Part shown: in pieces, positions 43,331 to 52,413 of the stretch
Position numbering within the stretch: position 1 is the stretch's first letter
Layout of the letters: every line of letters starts with the position of its first letter
Source: JANQQN01 sp964519665
Lineage (GTDB): Bacteria > Myxococcota > Kuafuiibacteriia > Kuafuiibacteriales > Kuafuiibacteriaceae
NCBI GenBank assembly: GCA_964519665.1
Contig: CAZFIV010000015.1
Span: forward strand, 34,788 to 98,787
Reading direction: 5' to 3'
DNA: 64,000 bases
Notes under the pieces: model-generated
The model's input: only the letters and a program-made list of their open reading frames with translations
What the model was told of the DNA's origin: nothing
Database searches by the model: none
Program-made: the position numbers and the translations under genes

Positions 43331-44286
43331 GCGACCCGCTCGAACTCGATGCTGAGCCACTCGCCTCGCTCCTGCCGCCGCGGCGGCCCACGAAAGCCCT
43401 CGGCCGTTCGGTAGGCATCGATAACCGCCTTGCCCTGGTGCACCAGAACACCCGACAGGAGCAGTCGGCCGCCCGGCGCCACCTTGGCGACGATGGACGA
43501 CGCCATCGCGATCAGGGGCTCGGCGAGGATGTTGGCGACCACCACGTCGTAGAGCTCGTCTCCCTCGACCTCCGACGCCACCCAGAACTCCACGCGATCC
43601 GTGAGGCCGTTGATGTGGGCGTTTTCTTGCGCCGCCTCGACGGAGACGGGGTCGATGTCGATCCCATGGACGGTGGCCGACCCCAGCGCGGCTGCACCCA
43701 GCGACAGGATCCCCGTTCCTGCTCCGACGTCGAGCATACGGGTGATCGGCGCCAGCTCGACGATCCGTTCCATGCACAGCGCGGTGGTCGGATGCAGCCC
43801 CGTCCCGAACGCCATGCCGGGATCGATCCGAAGGACCACCTGCGCGTCGGGGGGAGCCTCCAGCCACTGAGGGACCACCCATACGGAGCCGAACGACAGC
43901 GGCCGAAAGTGCGTTCGCCAGTGGGTTGACCAGTCGATCTCAGGCCAGGCGTCCCGTTGCAGCGTGAAGCCCGAAATTCCGACTTCGTGCAGCGCGGCCT
44001 CCACTTGCGTAAGCAGACCGTCGAAGGCCTCCCGGATCCGCCGCGACGCGTCTAGGGTCGACGCATCAGGTGGCGACGCGGCATGGGGCGATGGATCGAG
44101 GGTCGACGCCGTGAGGGTCGACGCGTCGAAGCTGGCCACCAGTTCGGTCGGGGAGCCGTCGCGTTGTTCGAGCCCTCTTGCTCCGAGCTCGAACAGCTGG
44201 CCGGACGCCAGGTCGATCCACTCGCCGCTGACCGACGTGGGCCAGCGGACGGTCACCGCAAACCACGATCCTTCTGACGTAATCAT
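43327..44286 (-). CDS. prmA: Ribosomal protein L11 methyltransferase
   Basis: A 319-residue SAM-dependent enzyme trimethylating L11. N-terminal L11-binding domain, then FGTGLHPTTALCMERI, the SAM loop LDVGAGTGILSLGAAALG, GIDIDP and the catalytic-region NILAEPL (NxxxxPL type). A low-complexity Ala, Ser and Thr-rich segment (about 52-80) built on short DNA repeats enlarges the first domain. It overlaps rsmE by 4 bp; prmA-rsmE is a frequent pair. Confidence 0.93.
   Translation of the reverse strand: MITSEGSWFAVTVRWPTSVSGEWIDLASGQLFELGARGLEQRDGSPTELVASFDASTLTASTLDPSPHAASPPDASTLDASRRIREAFDGLLTQVEAALHEVGISGFTLQRDAWPEIDWSTHWRTHFRPLSFGSVWVVPQWLEAPPDAQVVLRIDPGMAFGTGLHPTTALCMERIVELAPITRMLDVGAGTGILSLGAAALGSATVHGIDIDPVSVEAAQENAHINGLTDRVEFWVASEVEGDELYDVVVANILAEPLIAMASSIVAKVAPGGRLLLSGVLVHQGKAVIDAYRTAEGFRGPPRRQERGEWLSIEFERVA
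44050..44130. repeat. Short AGGGTCGACGC repeats inside prmA
   Basis: The plus strand carries AGGGTCGACGC three times between 44050 and 44130. On the coding strand the copies yield the repeated DASTL-type words of the PrmA linker. Confidence 0.7.
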
Positions 44287-44315
44287 CGCTTCTCGATAAG
44301 CGGCCCGGCGTTGGC

Positions 44316-46931
44316 TCAGACCCCGGCGACCATCGCCTCGGGCACGCCCGCTTCATCGCGCAGGCTCTCCGGCCCCACGATCGATCGCGCGCATGCATCG
44401 TACCGAATGATGTCTCGAGCCACTTCGAGAATATCTTCGACGGTCACCGCGAAGATACGGTCGGCGAATCGCGCGTGCGCTTCGTAGCCGAGCCCGTAGG
44501 CTTCATTGAGGCTCATGATGCCACAGCGCGCGCTCGCTCGTTGCAGCGAGATCTCGTGGGCACCGACCAGATACCGCTGGGCGCGGGCGAGCTCATCGGA
44601 GCTGATCGGCGATTGCAGCACCCGATCGAGCTCGGTTCGAATGCCCGCCTCGGCGGCCCTCAGCTTATCGGGTGCGGTACCGATGTAGATGGTGAAGTAG
44701 CCCGCGTCGAGCCCCTCGAGACCGTAGGCGCCGACGGCGTAGGCCAGCGATTGTCGGTCTCGAAGCTCCAGGAACAGACGACCCGACTGACCCCCGAGAA
44801 CGGTCGACAGAAGGTCGAGCGCATAGTGTCGATCATCGCTCATGGTGTAACCCAAGAATCCGACCACCAAGTGCGCCTGCTCTTTGTCTCGAGCCTTGAA
44901 GGCGGTTCGGGCTCGGTCGAGCAACGACGGGCGACCGGGGCGTTCGACCCGTTTGGCATCCGCGTGAGGCCGAGCCTGGCCGATGCGTCGCTGCACCATT
45001 TCGACGGTCTGGGCGACATCGACGTCGCCCACGACGCAAACGGTGAGCGCGTCCGGTCGCAGCTGGTCGCGAAATTGCGACAGGACATCGTCTCGGCCGA
45101 GGCCCCGGATCGAAGCCTCGGAGCCCAGCGTCGGCATGCGGTAGGGATGCTCGATATACAGAGTCTCGAGAAGCTGCTCGAGCGCGACCGTCGACAAGCT
45201 GTCTTGACGAGCCATGATGTCCTCGAGCTGGGTATGGCGAGCCTTCTCGAGTTCGTCGGACGGAAAGACCGGCTCGAGCAAGCACGAGGCGAACAGCTCG
45301 AACCCTCGGGGCCAGCTCTCGGCGAGAAAATCGCCGCGCAGGCCGACGGAATTGCGGCCGGCCACCCCCGTGATGCCCCCCGCCATGGCGTCGATCTCTT
45401 CGCTGATCTGCTCGTAGCTGTATTTTTCGGTGCCTCGGACCAGCAGCTCGCCCAGCAGGTGAGTCACGCCGTTGCTCGGGGCGGTTTCCGCCAGCAGGCC
45501 GCCGACCGAGGCCGTTCGTACGCTGACCAGCGGCACTGTCGGATCCGGAAGGACCAAGAGCCGGGCCCCATTGTCGAGCTGGACCCGAGCCACCCCCAGC
45601 GAACCGAGCTCAACGGTCGGCCGCCGATGGTCGGCCTCGAGCTCGGCCACCACCTCGTTGGTGATGGTCTTGACCGCGTCGAGGTCGAGCGCACCTTCGT
45701 GAGCGTTGGGGGTGAGCGCCGAAACGACGAAGCGGTCGGGATCGAGGTATTTCTGCGCGACCTTCCGCACGTCATCGACCGATACTCGTCCGATACGTTC
45801 GAAGTAGCGATTCTCGAACTCGGCGCCGCCGGCGACCAGCTCGAAGTAACCCAACTTGCGCGCGACGCCCTGCACGGTCTCCTGCTGGTAGACCGCATCT
45901 GACTGAATGATCGTGCGGGCCTTCGCCAACTCGGTCGAGTCGACGTCTTCGTAGCGCAGCCGCAGCGTCTCTCGGAGGAGCGCCCGAAGGGCCTCGGGCA
46001 CCCCCGCGCCGTGCACCTGGGCCGACACCACGACCACCCCCGGGTCTTGCGGCGTGTACGAGACGGCGTAGCAATCGTTGACGAGCTCGGCGGACCATTT
46101 GACCCGCCGGTACAATCTCGAGCTCTCCCCAGCCCCCAAAATGACCGTCAGCACGTCGAGGGCGGGGGTGTCTTCATCGGCAAGACGGGTCGCCGGCCAC
46201 GCGATCGATAGATGGGTTTCTTGAATGTCCTGTGCCTTGAAGACGCCACGAATGCCATCGACCGGCTCTGCCGACGGGCGCGCGCGGGACGGAGGGGCGC
46301 CCTGGTTCAGCCGACCGTCGAAGAGCCGCCCGGCCTTCTCGACGACCTCGTCGGCCTTTACCGCGCCGACGATCACCAAGCACATGTTCTGGGGTTGATA
46401 CCAGCGTCGATAGAAATCGAGGATCTGCGCCCGATCGAAGGCCCGAATGGTCTCTTCGTATCCGATGACCGGTCGCGCGTAGGGGTGCTCCCGAAACGCG
46501 CACCCCAGCAGCATCTCGGAGGCCACCCGCGCTGGCTGGTCGCGACCCCGACGGACTTCTTCCAAGACCACTTCGAGCTCCCGCTGAAGCTCTTCCTCGT
46601 CGAAGGCGGAATGCTGAACGGCGTCCGCGAGGATATCGAGGGCCACATCGAGCTCTCGGCTGGCGATCGTGACGTGGTACACGGTTTGGTCGAAGCTGGT
46701 CCAAGCGTTGATATCGCCGCCGGCAGCCTCGATATCGGCCGCGATGGCCCCGACCGGCCGACGCGCCGTCCCCTTGAACAACATGTGTTCGTGAACGTGG
46801 GCGAGCCCCGCCTCTTCGGGCCGCTCGTCGGCGGAACCGACGCCCACCCAGACCTGGACCGATACGACCGCCGATGCATGGTTCTCCTGAACGAGAACCT
46901 TGAGTCCATTCGGTAGAGTGGTGCGCAACAT
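44316..46931 (-). CDS. M16-family metallopeptidase, two-unit fusion
   Basis: An 871-residue protein containing two complete M16 (pitrilysin/mitochondrial-processing-peptidase-like) units. The first (about 1-420) has the inverted zinc motif HVHEH (H45, E48, H49) and the downstream Glu in EVVLEEVRRG. The second (about 440-860) retains the fold but reads HLLGE at the same place, so it is non-catalytic, as is usual for the paired units. No clear signal peptide is seen. Substrate unknown. Confidence 0.9.
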   Translation of the reverse strand: MLRTTLPNGLKVLVQENHASAVVSVQVWVGVGSADERPEEAGLAHVHEHMLFKGTARRPVGAIAADIEAAGGDINAWTSFDQTVYHVTIASRELDVALDILADAVQHSAFDEEELQRELEVVLEEVRRGRDQPARVASEMLLGCAFREHPYARPVIGYEETIRAFDRAQILDFYRRWYQPQNMCLVIVGAVKADEVVEKAGRLFDGRLNQGAPPSRARPSAEPVDGIRGVFKAQDIQETHLSIAWPATRLADEDTPALDVLTVILGAGESSRLYRRVKWSAELVNDCYAVSYTPQDPGVVVVSAQVHGAGVPEALRALLRETLRLRYEDVDSTELAKARTIIQSDAVYQQETVQGVARKLGYFELVAGGAEFENRYFERIGRVSVDDVRKVAQKYLDPDRFVVSALTPNAHEGALDLDAVKTITNEVVAELEADHRRPTVELGSLGVARVQLDNGARLLVLPDPTVPLVSVRTASVGGLLAETAPSNGVTHLLGELLVRGTEKYSYEQISEEIDAMAGGITGVAGRNSVGLRGDFLAESWPRGFELFASCLLEPVFPSDELEKARHTQLEDIMARQDSLSTVALEQLLETLYIEHPYRMPTLGSEASIRGLGRDDVLSQFRDQLRPDALTVCVVGDVDVAQTVEMVQRRIGQARPHADAKRVERPGRPSLLDRARTAFKARDKEQAHLVVGFLGYTMSDDRHYALDLLSTVLGGQSGRLFLELRDRQSLAYAVGAYGLEGLDAGYFTIYIGTAPDKLRAAEAGIRTELDRVLQSPISSDELARAQRYLVGAHEISLQRASARCGIMSLNEAYGLGYEAHARFADRIFAVTVEDILEVARDIIRYDACARSIVGPESLRDEAGVPEAMVAGV

Positions 46932-46976
46932 GGAGGAGTAGCGGGACCCACCCGTCGCTGGAGGTCAAGCGCTCGT

Positions 46977-48002
46977 TTAGGCAACCATCGCGGCGGCCGG
47001 GGGCGCTTCTCGAGCGGCTGCGCGCTCTTCGACCGCGACCGCGACCGTCTCGGCCAAAAATTCCGGGATTCGCTCCTCGAGCCAGTACCGGGGCCGCCAG
47101 GGCGATCCAGCGATATAAGCGACGTGCCCGCCCCGATCCGACAGCTCCAGGGTAACCGCATCGGACAGCTCCGATTCATTCGGAACCACCTCTGCGGTCA
47201 TGAATGGATCGTCGAGCGCGTGCAGGATGAGCGTCGGAACCCGGATCCGATTCAAGTACGGGCGACTGCTGGAGCGAGCGTAGTAGTCCTCCGCCCCCGC
47301 GAAGCCGTGCAGAGGGGCCGTAATCCGCTCGTCGAAAGCCCAGATCGAGCCGAGTTCGCGCTCGTCGATGCGACCGACGTCACCGAGGTCGACCGCTGCC
47401 CGTTTGCGACGAAGGCTCGCTTTTAGCAGCCGGAGCAACCATCGGTCGTACACTCTCGAGAAACCGCGCCTGAGCTTGGCGGCACACGGTGACAACATCA
47501 TGGGCACACAGGCCGCCGCCGCGGCCACCAGCGGCGCCTTCGCGCCCTCCTCGCCCAAATACTTGAGCAGGACGTTTCCGCCTAGAGAATACCCCACAGC
47601 AGCCATCGGTCGATCCCCCGCCCGCGCCTGCACCTCGGCCAGCACGGTCCGCGCATCCCCGGTCTCGCCCGAGTGGTACGCGCGGGGCAGCCGGTTCGGC
47701 TCACCGCTACAGCCCCGAAAGTGCATGAGAACGCCCTGCCAACCGCGCCGGGCGCCCTCCACGAGAAGACCGCGAGCATACGGCGAATCGATCGAACCTT
47801 CGAGGCCATGAAAGAGCACCAGGGTCAGTTGGGGGTTCGGAACGTCGACCCAGTCGAGGTCGACAAAGTCTCCGTCGGGGAGGGCGAGCCGCTCCCGGCG
47901 CGTCTCGATCGGAACGGTTCGGCCCGAAAGGGTCGTGTACATGGTCATGGTGTGAGGCCCCGGCAACCACCACGCCGGTCGGTACGCGCTTCGTCGAATC
48001 AC
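46977..48002 (-). CDS. Alpha/beta hydrolase, YheT-like
   Basis: A 341-residue hydrolase. Conserved features: LVLFHGLEGSIDSPYARGL, MHFRGCSGEPNRLPRAYHSGET, the nucleophile elbow GYSLGGN and late His in RGGHVAYI. These are hallmarks of the YheT/ABHD1-3 family of esterase-like hydrolases. It starts at a GTG. The 45-bp gap to the peptidase gene suggests cotranscription, but no functional link is known. Confidence 0.88.
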   Translation of the reverse strand: MIRRSAYRPAWWLPGPHTMTMYTTLSGRTVPIETRRERLALPDGDFVDLDWVDVPNPQLTLVLFHGLEGSIDSPYARGLLVEGARRGWQGVLMHFRGCSGEPNRLPRAYHSGETGDARTVLAEVQARAGDRPMAAVGYSLGGNVLLKYLGEEGAKAPLVAAAAACVPMMLSPCAAKLRRGFSRVYDRWLLRLLKASLRRKRAAVDLGDVGRIDERELGSIWAFDERITAPLHGFAGAEDYYARSSSRPYLNRIRVPTLILHALDDPFMTAEVVPNESELSDAVTLELSDRGGHVAYIAGSPWRPRYWLEERIPEFLAETVAVAVEERAAAREAPPAAAMVA

Positions 48003-48116
48003 CGGCCGAGTTTCCTGGAAACGATGGTCATTTCAAGCAGACTTCGCGCCCGGGTCCCCCGAGGGGAGGCTGCGGAGCAATCATCCGCTGCTTTTCGGCA
48101 GCGCCGGGCGATTCGG

Positions 48117-49856
48117 TCAAACGCTCTTCGGGCTCTTCAGCAGGAGCTGTCGGTCGAGCGACCGGGATTCGCCGATCGCCGTGACATAGACCGCCGCATC
48201 ATCGACCACTGGGCACTCGTGCTCACAAATCCCGCAGCCGATGCACAGCTCCGGTCGCATATAGGGACGATTCAGGGTGACTTTGACGCCATCCCAGCGC
48301 TCGACCTCGACGTCGTAGGTTCCGATGGCTTTCGGGGTGACGGGGCAGACCTCTTCACACACCACGCATGGCGTCTCCATGGCCCACGGTAAGCAGCGCC
48401 CCCGGTTGAAGAAGGCGGTGCCCACCCGAACCGGCCCCTGCTCCGCGTATTCGTTCTCGCCGAGCTTCTTCGCCAGGCTGGTCTTCTGAATCGCGCCCGT
48501 CGGGCAGACCTCGCTGCACAGGGTGCAATTCAGCTGGCAAAAGCCCACCGAGAAATCCATGACCGGAGTCCAGAACCCCTCGAAGCCCCCCTGCTCCATC
48601 GATGACGGCTGCAAGACATTGGTCGGACAGACGTTGATGCACTGGTCGCACTTGATGCACCGCTCGAGAAACTCGGGCTCGGCCACCGACCCCGGAGGTC
48701 GGATCGTCTTTTCGTCGAATCCGCGGGCGTTCACGGACTTCGACAGCCGGAGGAAAGGAAACGCCAGAACACCGGCCACGCCCGCGAAGATCCACCGGCG
48801 CCTCGGCACCGCCGGCGCCGCGATCTCGGTCTCCGGCCGCTTCGAGATGACCTTCCGACCGAAAAGCGTAGCCGTCCCTTTCTTGAGATTGCCAATGATG
48901 CGATCTTTCACCGGCATCGGCGTCAGTCGGAACGCGATCGCGTCTTCCGGGCAGTCGTCGATGCAGCTCATGCACACGAAACACTCGCTCTTCCGGAGCG
49001 CGTCGTGGGGATCGGAGGCCCCTTCGCACCCTTTCAGACAAAGATCGCAGTCGGTGCATTTGGTGACGTCGCGGTCGATGCGCCACAGGGCAAAGCGCGA
49101 AAGCACTCCCAGAAACGCCCCGAGCGGGCAGAGCACCCGGCAGAAAAAACGGGGAATGACCAGATTCATGCCCACGAGGCCCAGGATGACGAGCCCCACC
49201 AGCCAAGCCCCATTGAAGATCCGCTGGTCGGGAGCCCCCGGCGAGGCCGACAGCACCGACAGGTTCACGTCGAGACCCGCATCGGCCAGCGCCTCGGTGC
49301 CTTCGATCGCCCAAAAGTCGAGCGCTGGCGAAAGCGCGACCGCCCACGTGCGGACCAACAGACAGATCGGGTCGAGCAAGCCGATCTGCAAAGAGCCGAA
49401 TGCCGCCAGGATCAGCATGATCGCGAGAATGTAGTACTTGAGCTGGTAGACGCTCCGGTACCGATTGCTGTCGAGCCGTTCTTTGTTGCTTCGGATGTTG
49501 AAGACCCAGCCGACGAACTGGTGCAAGGTTCCGTAAGGGCACATCCAGTTGCAAAAGACCCGACCCAGCAACAGCGTGGGCACGAGCACCCACATGCCCC
49601 GCCATAGCCATCGATAGACCGTATGCGTCGAAAGGGCGGTCGCAAAGCCCACTAGAGGATCGACCTCGAGAAACAGCGACACCGGATAGCCGCCCAGGCG
49701 AGAGAACCAGGTCGCCCACAGCAGAAAAGTGAACAGAGCGAAGAAGAACGCCTGGGCCGCCACTCGGATGGTGGTGATCCGAAGCGTCTTCGCGAACCAC
49801 GGAGCCTGTCGCTTGGGTTTCAACCAGGACGGCCGAACGATGATCTCACTGCTCAT
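48117..49856 (-). CDS. Membrane-bound polyferredoxin (NapH/NosR-C-like 4Fe-4S protein)
   Basis: A 579-residue membrane protein. The N-terminal half has about five helices with FCNWMCPYGTLHQFVG and CRVLCPLGAFLGVLSR, the CxxxCPxG motifs of NapH/CcoG/NosR-type proteins. Cys-rich cluster motifs follow: CTDCDLCLKGC, CFVCMSCIDDCP, CIKCDQCINVCP, CTLCSEVCP, CVVCEEVCP and CIGCGICEHECP, enough for about five or more 4Fe-4S clusters. It probably moves electrons between the quinone pool and periplasmic or cytoplasmic partners. The ATG overlaps the DUF362 gene stop by 4 bp, linking the two products. Confidence 0.88.
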   Translation of the reverse strand: MSSEIIVRPSWLKPKRQAPWFAKTLRITTIRVAAQAFFFALFTFLLWATWFSRLGGYPVSLFLEVDPLVGFATALSTHTVYRWLWRGMWVLVPTLLLGRVFCNWMCPYGTLHQFVGWVFNIRSNKERLDSNRYRSVYQLKYYILAIMLILAAFGSLQIGLLDPICLLVRTWAVALSPALDFWAIEGTEALADAGLDVNLSVLSASPGAPDQRIFNGAWLVGLVILGLVGMNLVIPRFFCRVLCPLGAFLGVLSRFALWRIDRDVTKCTDCDLCLKGCEGASDPHDALRKSECFVCMSCIDDCPEDAIAFRLTPMPVKDRIIGNLKKGTATLFGRKVISKRPETEIAAPAVPRRRWIFAGVAGVLAFPFLRLSKSVNARGFDEKTIRPPGSVAEPEFLERCIKCDQCINVCPTNVLQPSSMEQGGFEGFWTPVMDFSVGFCQLNCTLCSEVCPTGAIQKTSLAKKLGENEYAEQGPVRVGTAFFNRGRCLPWAMETPCVVCEEVCPVTPKAIGTYDVEVERWDGVKVTLNRPYMRPELCIGCGICEHECPVVDDAAVYVTAIGESRSLDRQLLLKSPKSV

Positions 49857-51094
49857 CCGACTTGAACCTCTTTGATCGATACGCGTTTGAAATCCGCGTT
49901 GCCGAGCTTGCGGGCCACGGACTGGTGAAAATAGTCCGGCAATGCTTCATCGTGCCGGCCGAGCAGCTCATGCCACCCAAAGGCATCAGCGGTCAGCGGG
50001 TCGCGACTGGCGACCACCGTATGGCCCATCTTGACGTCGGCCAGACTTCCGCCAGTGGGACCGCTGCGGTACAGCACCCGGGTTCCATCCAGCACCACGA
50101 AGGTCGGTTTCATCATCAACGCAAGGTCGGTGATGATGCCGTGAATATCCTGGTGAAACTGGTTCCGTCGCCCACCGAGCAAGCCGTACCAGTTCTTGGT
50201 GGTCATCGAGGCCCGACAGAGGTTGTGGTCTTTGACCGGCGCCACTCCGATGACCTTGTTGACCCCCCGAAACGGCGCGGCGAAGAACGGCCACTGCTCG
50301 ATCCACTTCGCACCCGGGGTGTTGAGCGTATCGAAGTCACTCGGCCTCGGCAGGTACAAGCGCGCCCCCGACCCGAGGACCGCCTGCTGCACCCCGCTGC
50401 GCACGAAGCACGATTCGGGCGACTCGATCGGATTGTCGGCCACCCGGACCTCGCGGGCCCGAGCGTCGAAGCACAGCTCGATCAGCGCGCTGACGATGTC
50501 GGGGTGGCTCGTCGCGCCGAGGGCCGCTACCCGCTCGAACGCGACGTTCGGCTTGATCAGCACGACGTCGCCCGGCTGAACGTAGGCGTCGATGCCGCCG
50601 ATCGCATCGATCGCGCCCCTGAGCATCGCTCTTACTCGGGTTCCGCGCGCAACCCCCAGGTACGGCGCCGTCGCCGGCGGCTCGATGGCGTACCCGCCCT
50701 CCGGCAGTCGGAGCACCGATGGCTGCGGCTTGCCCGCCTCCCCGTCGGGATCGTGCAGCCAAGTCACGCCGACCCCCGCGCCGAGCGCCGCTCCCGCGAC
50801 CAGTCCGGTCTGTTTCAGAAAACGTCGGCGCCCGGCCCGTTGGAATTCAGCGGGGACCGGGCGCGAGTCTATCGCGCCCTCCCGTCTTCGCTCGCTGCGC
50901 TCGCTGCGCGTTGGCACTTGCGATTCAGCGGGGACCGGGCGCGAGTCTATCGCGCCCTCCCGTCTTCGCTCGCTGCGCTCGCTGCGCGTTGGCACTTGCG
51001 ATTCAGCGGATGCCGAGTCGGACTCGCTCGCCAGGGCAGAATCCTTGCGCGCCGGCTTGGTCTCGATTTCTTCTGGGTCCGATTGATCGCTCAT
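49853..51094 (-). CDS. Tat-exported DUF362-domain protein
   Basis: A 413-residue protein. A long acidic and repetitive N-terminus (about 75 residues, containing two copies of a 26-residue unit) precedes a twin-arginine signal GRRRFLKQTGLVAG and hydrophobic helix. The DUF362 domain (about 150-400) has VLIKPNVAFE, HPDIVSALIELCF and KMGHTVVASRDPLTADA. DUF362 proteins are often encoded beside ferredoxins. The ATG at 51094 is preferred because GGAGG precedes it by 9 nt; an ATG at 51118 overlapping the upstream stop is possible. It is coupled to the polyferredoxin gene, which suggests a joint redox role. Confidence 0.82.
   Translation of the reverse strand: MSDQSDPEEIETKPARKDSALASESDSASAESQVPTRSERSERRREGAIDSRPVPAESQVPTRSERSERRREGAIDSRPVPAEFQRAGRRRFLKQTGLVAGAALGAGVGVTWLHDPDGEAGKPQPSVLRLPEGGYAIEPPATAPYLGVARGTRVRAMLRGAIDAIGGIDAYVQPGDVVLIKPNVAFERVAALGATSHPDIVSALIELCFDARAREVRVADNPIESPESCFVRSGVQQAVLGSGARLYLPRPSDFDTLNTPGAKWIEQWPFFAAPFRGVNKVIGVAPVKDHNLCRASMTTKNWYGLLGGRRNQFHQDIHGIITDLALMMKPTFVVLDGTRVLYRSGPTGGSLADVKMGHTVVASRDPLTADAFGWHELLGRHDEALPDYFHQSVARKLGNADFKRVSIKEVQVG
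50845..51009. repeat. 78-bp tandem duplication with internal hairpin, in frame
   Basis: Two identical 78-bp units (50845-50922 and 50923-51000) followed by the first 9 bp of a third. Each unit contains a perfect 8-bp inverted repeat GGGCGCGA-GTCTA-TCGCGCCC and the direct repeat CGCTCGCTG twice. Because 78 is a multiple of three the DUF362 frame is kept, adding 26 residues per unit (SQVPTRSERSERRREG...). Confidence 0.95.
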
Positions 51095-51114
51095 CGCTGG
51101 CCGCCTCCGTTCGG

Positions 51115-52413
51115 TCATTCTTCATCCACTGCGCCGGGCCCACCGTCGTCGTCGATCTCGTCGGCTCCTTCGGCCTCGTCGTACCCCTCGGCCCCGTCGT
51201 TCTCCTTGGCCCCGACGTCGACACCATCGAAGCCGGAACCGGGGGCCGCCGAGACCGCGCTGGCGGGCGGGCTGAAGCCCTCGAGCCCTTGCTCCAGTCG
51301 CTCGAGAGCGTTCCGGGCCGGCTTGAGCCCCCCCGCACCGGTCACGCCGTACACCCAGCGATGTCGTGCCCGCGCCGCCGAAATCGTTTGAATGTACTGA
51401 TCTTGAACAAAGCCCGGCGTGGTCTCCGTGCCGTACTCCTTGAATCCATCGAGAAGACGTCGCGCTTCGGCCGTCGCCTCGGCCGGAGTAGACCGGAGGG
51501 CCGCAAACAACTCGGTATCGCCATCGAGGCGTACCGCGTGGACCTGCCGGGCGAATCCAAAATTGTAGGCGTTCTCGGCGTAGTACTGAAGCGCCCCTGG
51601 TTTGAAGCTCATCCTCCCGACGAAGAGCGCGAACGACCAAGGTAGGGGCTCGCCTTCGAGCTCGGCCTGAAACTTCGCCTGCACTCGTTCGAGCTGCTCG
51701 AGGACCGGAGGTGTTTCATCCGAACCAACGGCCCGCAGGTATAGTTTGCCCACTGTTAGGTACATCGCGTTGCGGGCCGTATGAGTCAGACCTTGGGCCC
51801 ACACCCGGGGCTGATTCTCCTCCCCGCGCTCGCCGTTGTACGCGCCGATCGCGTTTTCCACCGAGCCCTGATCGAACAGCTCCAGATCGACGACCGTCGA
51901 AGGATCGCCGTCCTTTTCGAGACTCATGAAGTATAGTCTCTGGACTCCAAAGCTTTTGTAGTAGCCCGCCCGGCCATTGATTTTCACGTAAAGGTTGTCG
52001 GGATCGTACTTGCGAACCTCGCGCTCGCTCCAGCCGTCGAGCGCGAGGTTCGCAGGGAATGGGCCTCGGTCCGCCGGCGAAGCGCGGGGCCCAAACGACG
52101 CCACGGCGGACGGCGCGCCTTCGGCGACGACCGCCTTGCCACCGGTGGGCACTACGTCCAGGGCGAGGAGGCCCGGGTCGGGGTGGGCGCCTTTGTAGGC
52201 TACCCATGCGCCTACAGCACTCAATCCCAACAAAATAGCGAGGCCGACGGGAACCTCCCGCAGGTCGTAGTTCTTTCGATAATGCCGGCGCCCTTGCGGG
52301 TTGAATAGCCGGTCGGTCCTGCTTGACGCCCCCACCCCACTAGAGGGGCCCGACCGAAGACGACGTGTCAACGTCGGCCGGAATGGGGAAGTCTCGTCAA
52401 TTCTCCCGGACAT
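51115..52413 (-). CDS. DUF6599-like membrane-anchored protein
   Basis: A 432-residue protein with a ~50-residue cytoplasmic N-terminus, one membrane helix (about 55-73), a periplasmic domain and a very acidic C-terminus. NLYVKINGRAGYYKSFGVQ and VVDLELFDQGSVENAIGAY recall the DUF6599 family, named here from memory. The ATG at 52413 lies inside the end of the upstream TPR gene (45-bp overlap); a longer upstream frame is out of register with that gene and unlikely. Its stop overlaps or abuts the DUF362 start. Confidence 0.72.
   Translation of the reverse strand: MSGRIDETSPFRPTLTRRLRSGPSSGVGASSRTDRLFNPQGRRHYRKNYDLREVPVGLAILLGLSAVGAWVAYKGAHPDPGLLALDVVPTGGKAVVAEGAPSAVASFGPRASPADRGPFPANLALDGWSEREVRKYDPDNLYVKINGRAGYYKSFGVQRLYFMSLEKDGDPSTVVDLELFDQGSVENAIGAYNGERGEENQPRVWAQGLTHTARNAMYLTVGKLYLRAVGSDETPPVLEQLERVQAKFQAELEGEPLPWSFALFVGRMSFKPGALQYYAENAYNFGFARQVHAVRLDGDTELFAALRSTPAEATAEARRLLDGFKEYGTETTPGFVQDQYIQTISAARARHRWVYGVTGAGGLKPARNALERLEQGLEGFSPPASAVSAAPGSGFDGVDVGAKENDGAEGYDEAEGADEIDDDGGPGAVDEE

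Noticed and set aside
50845..51009. Considered as a CRISPR array
   Set aside because: Units are directly adjacent with no spacers, and they lie inside a coding frame.
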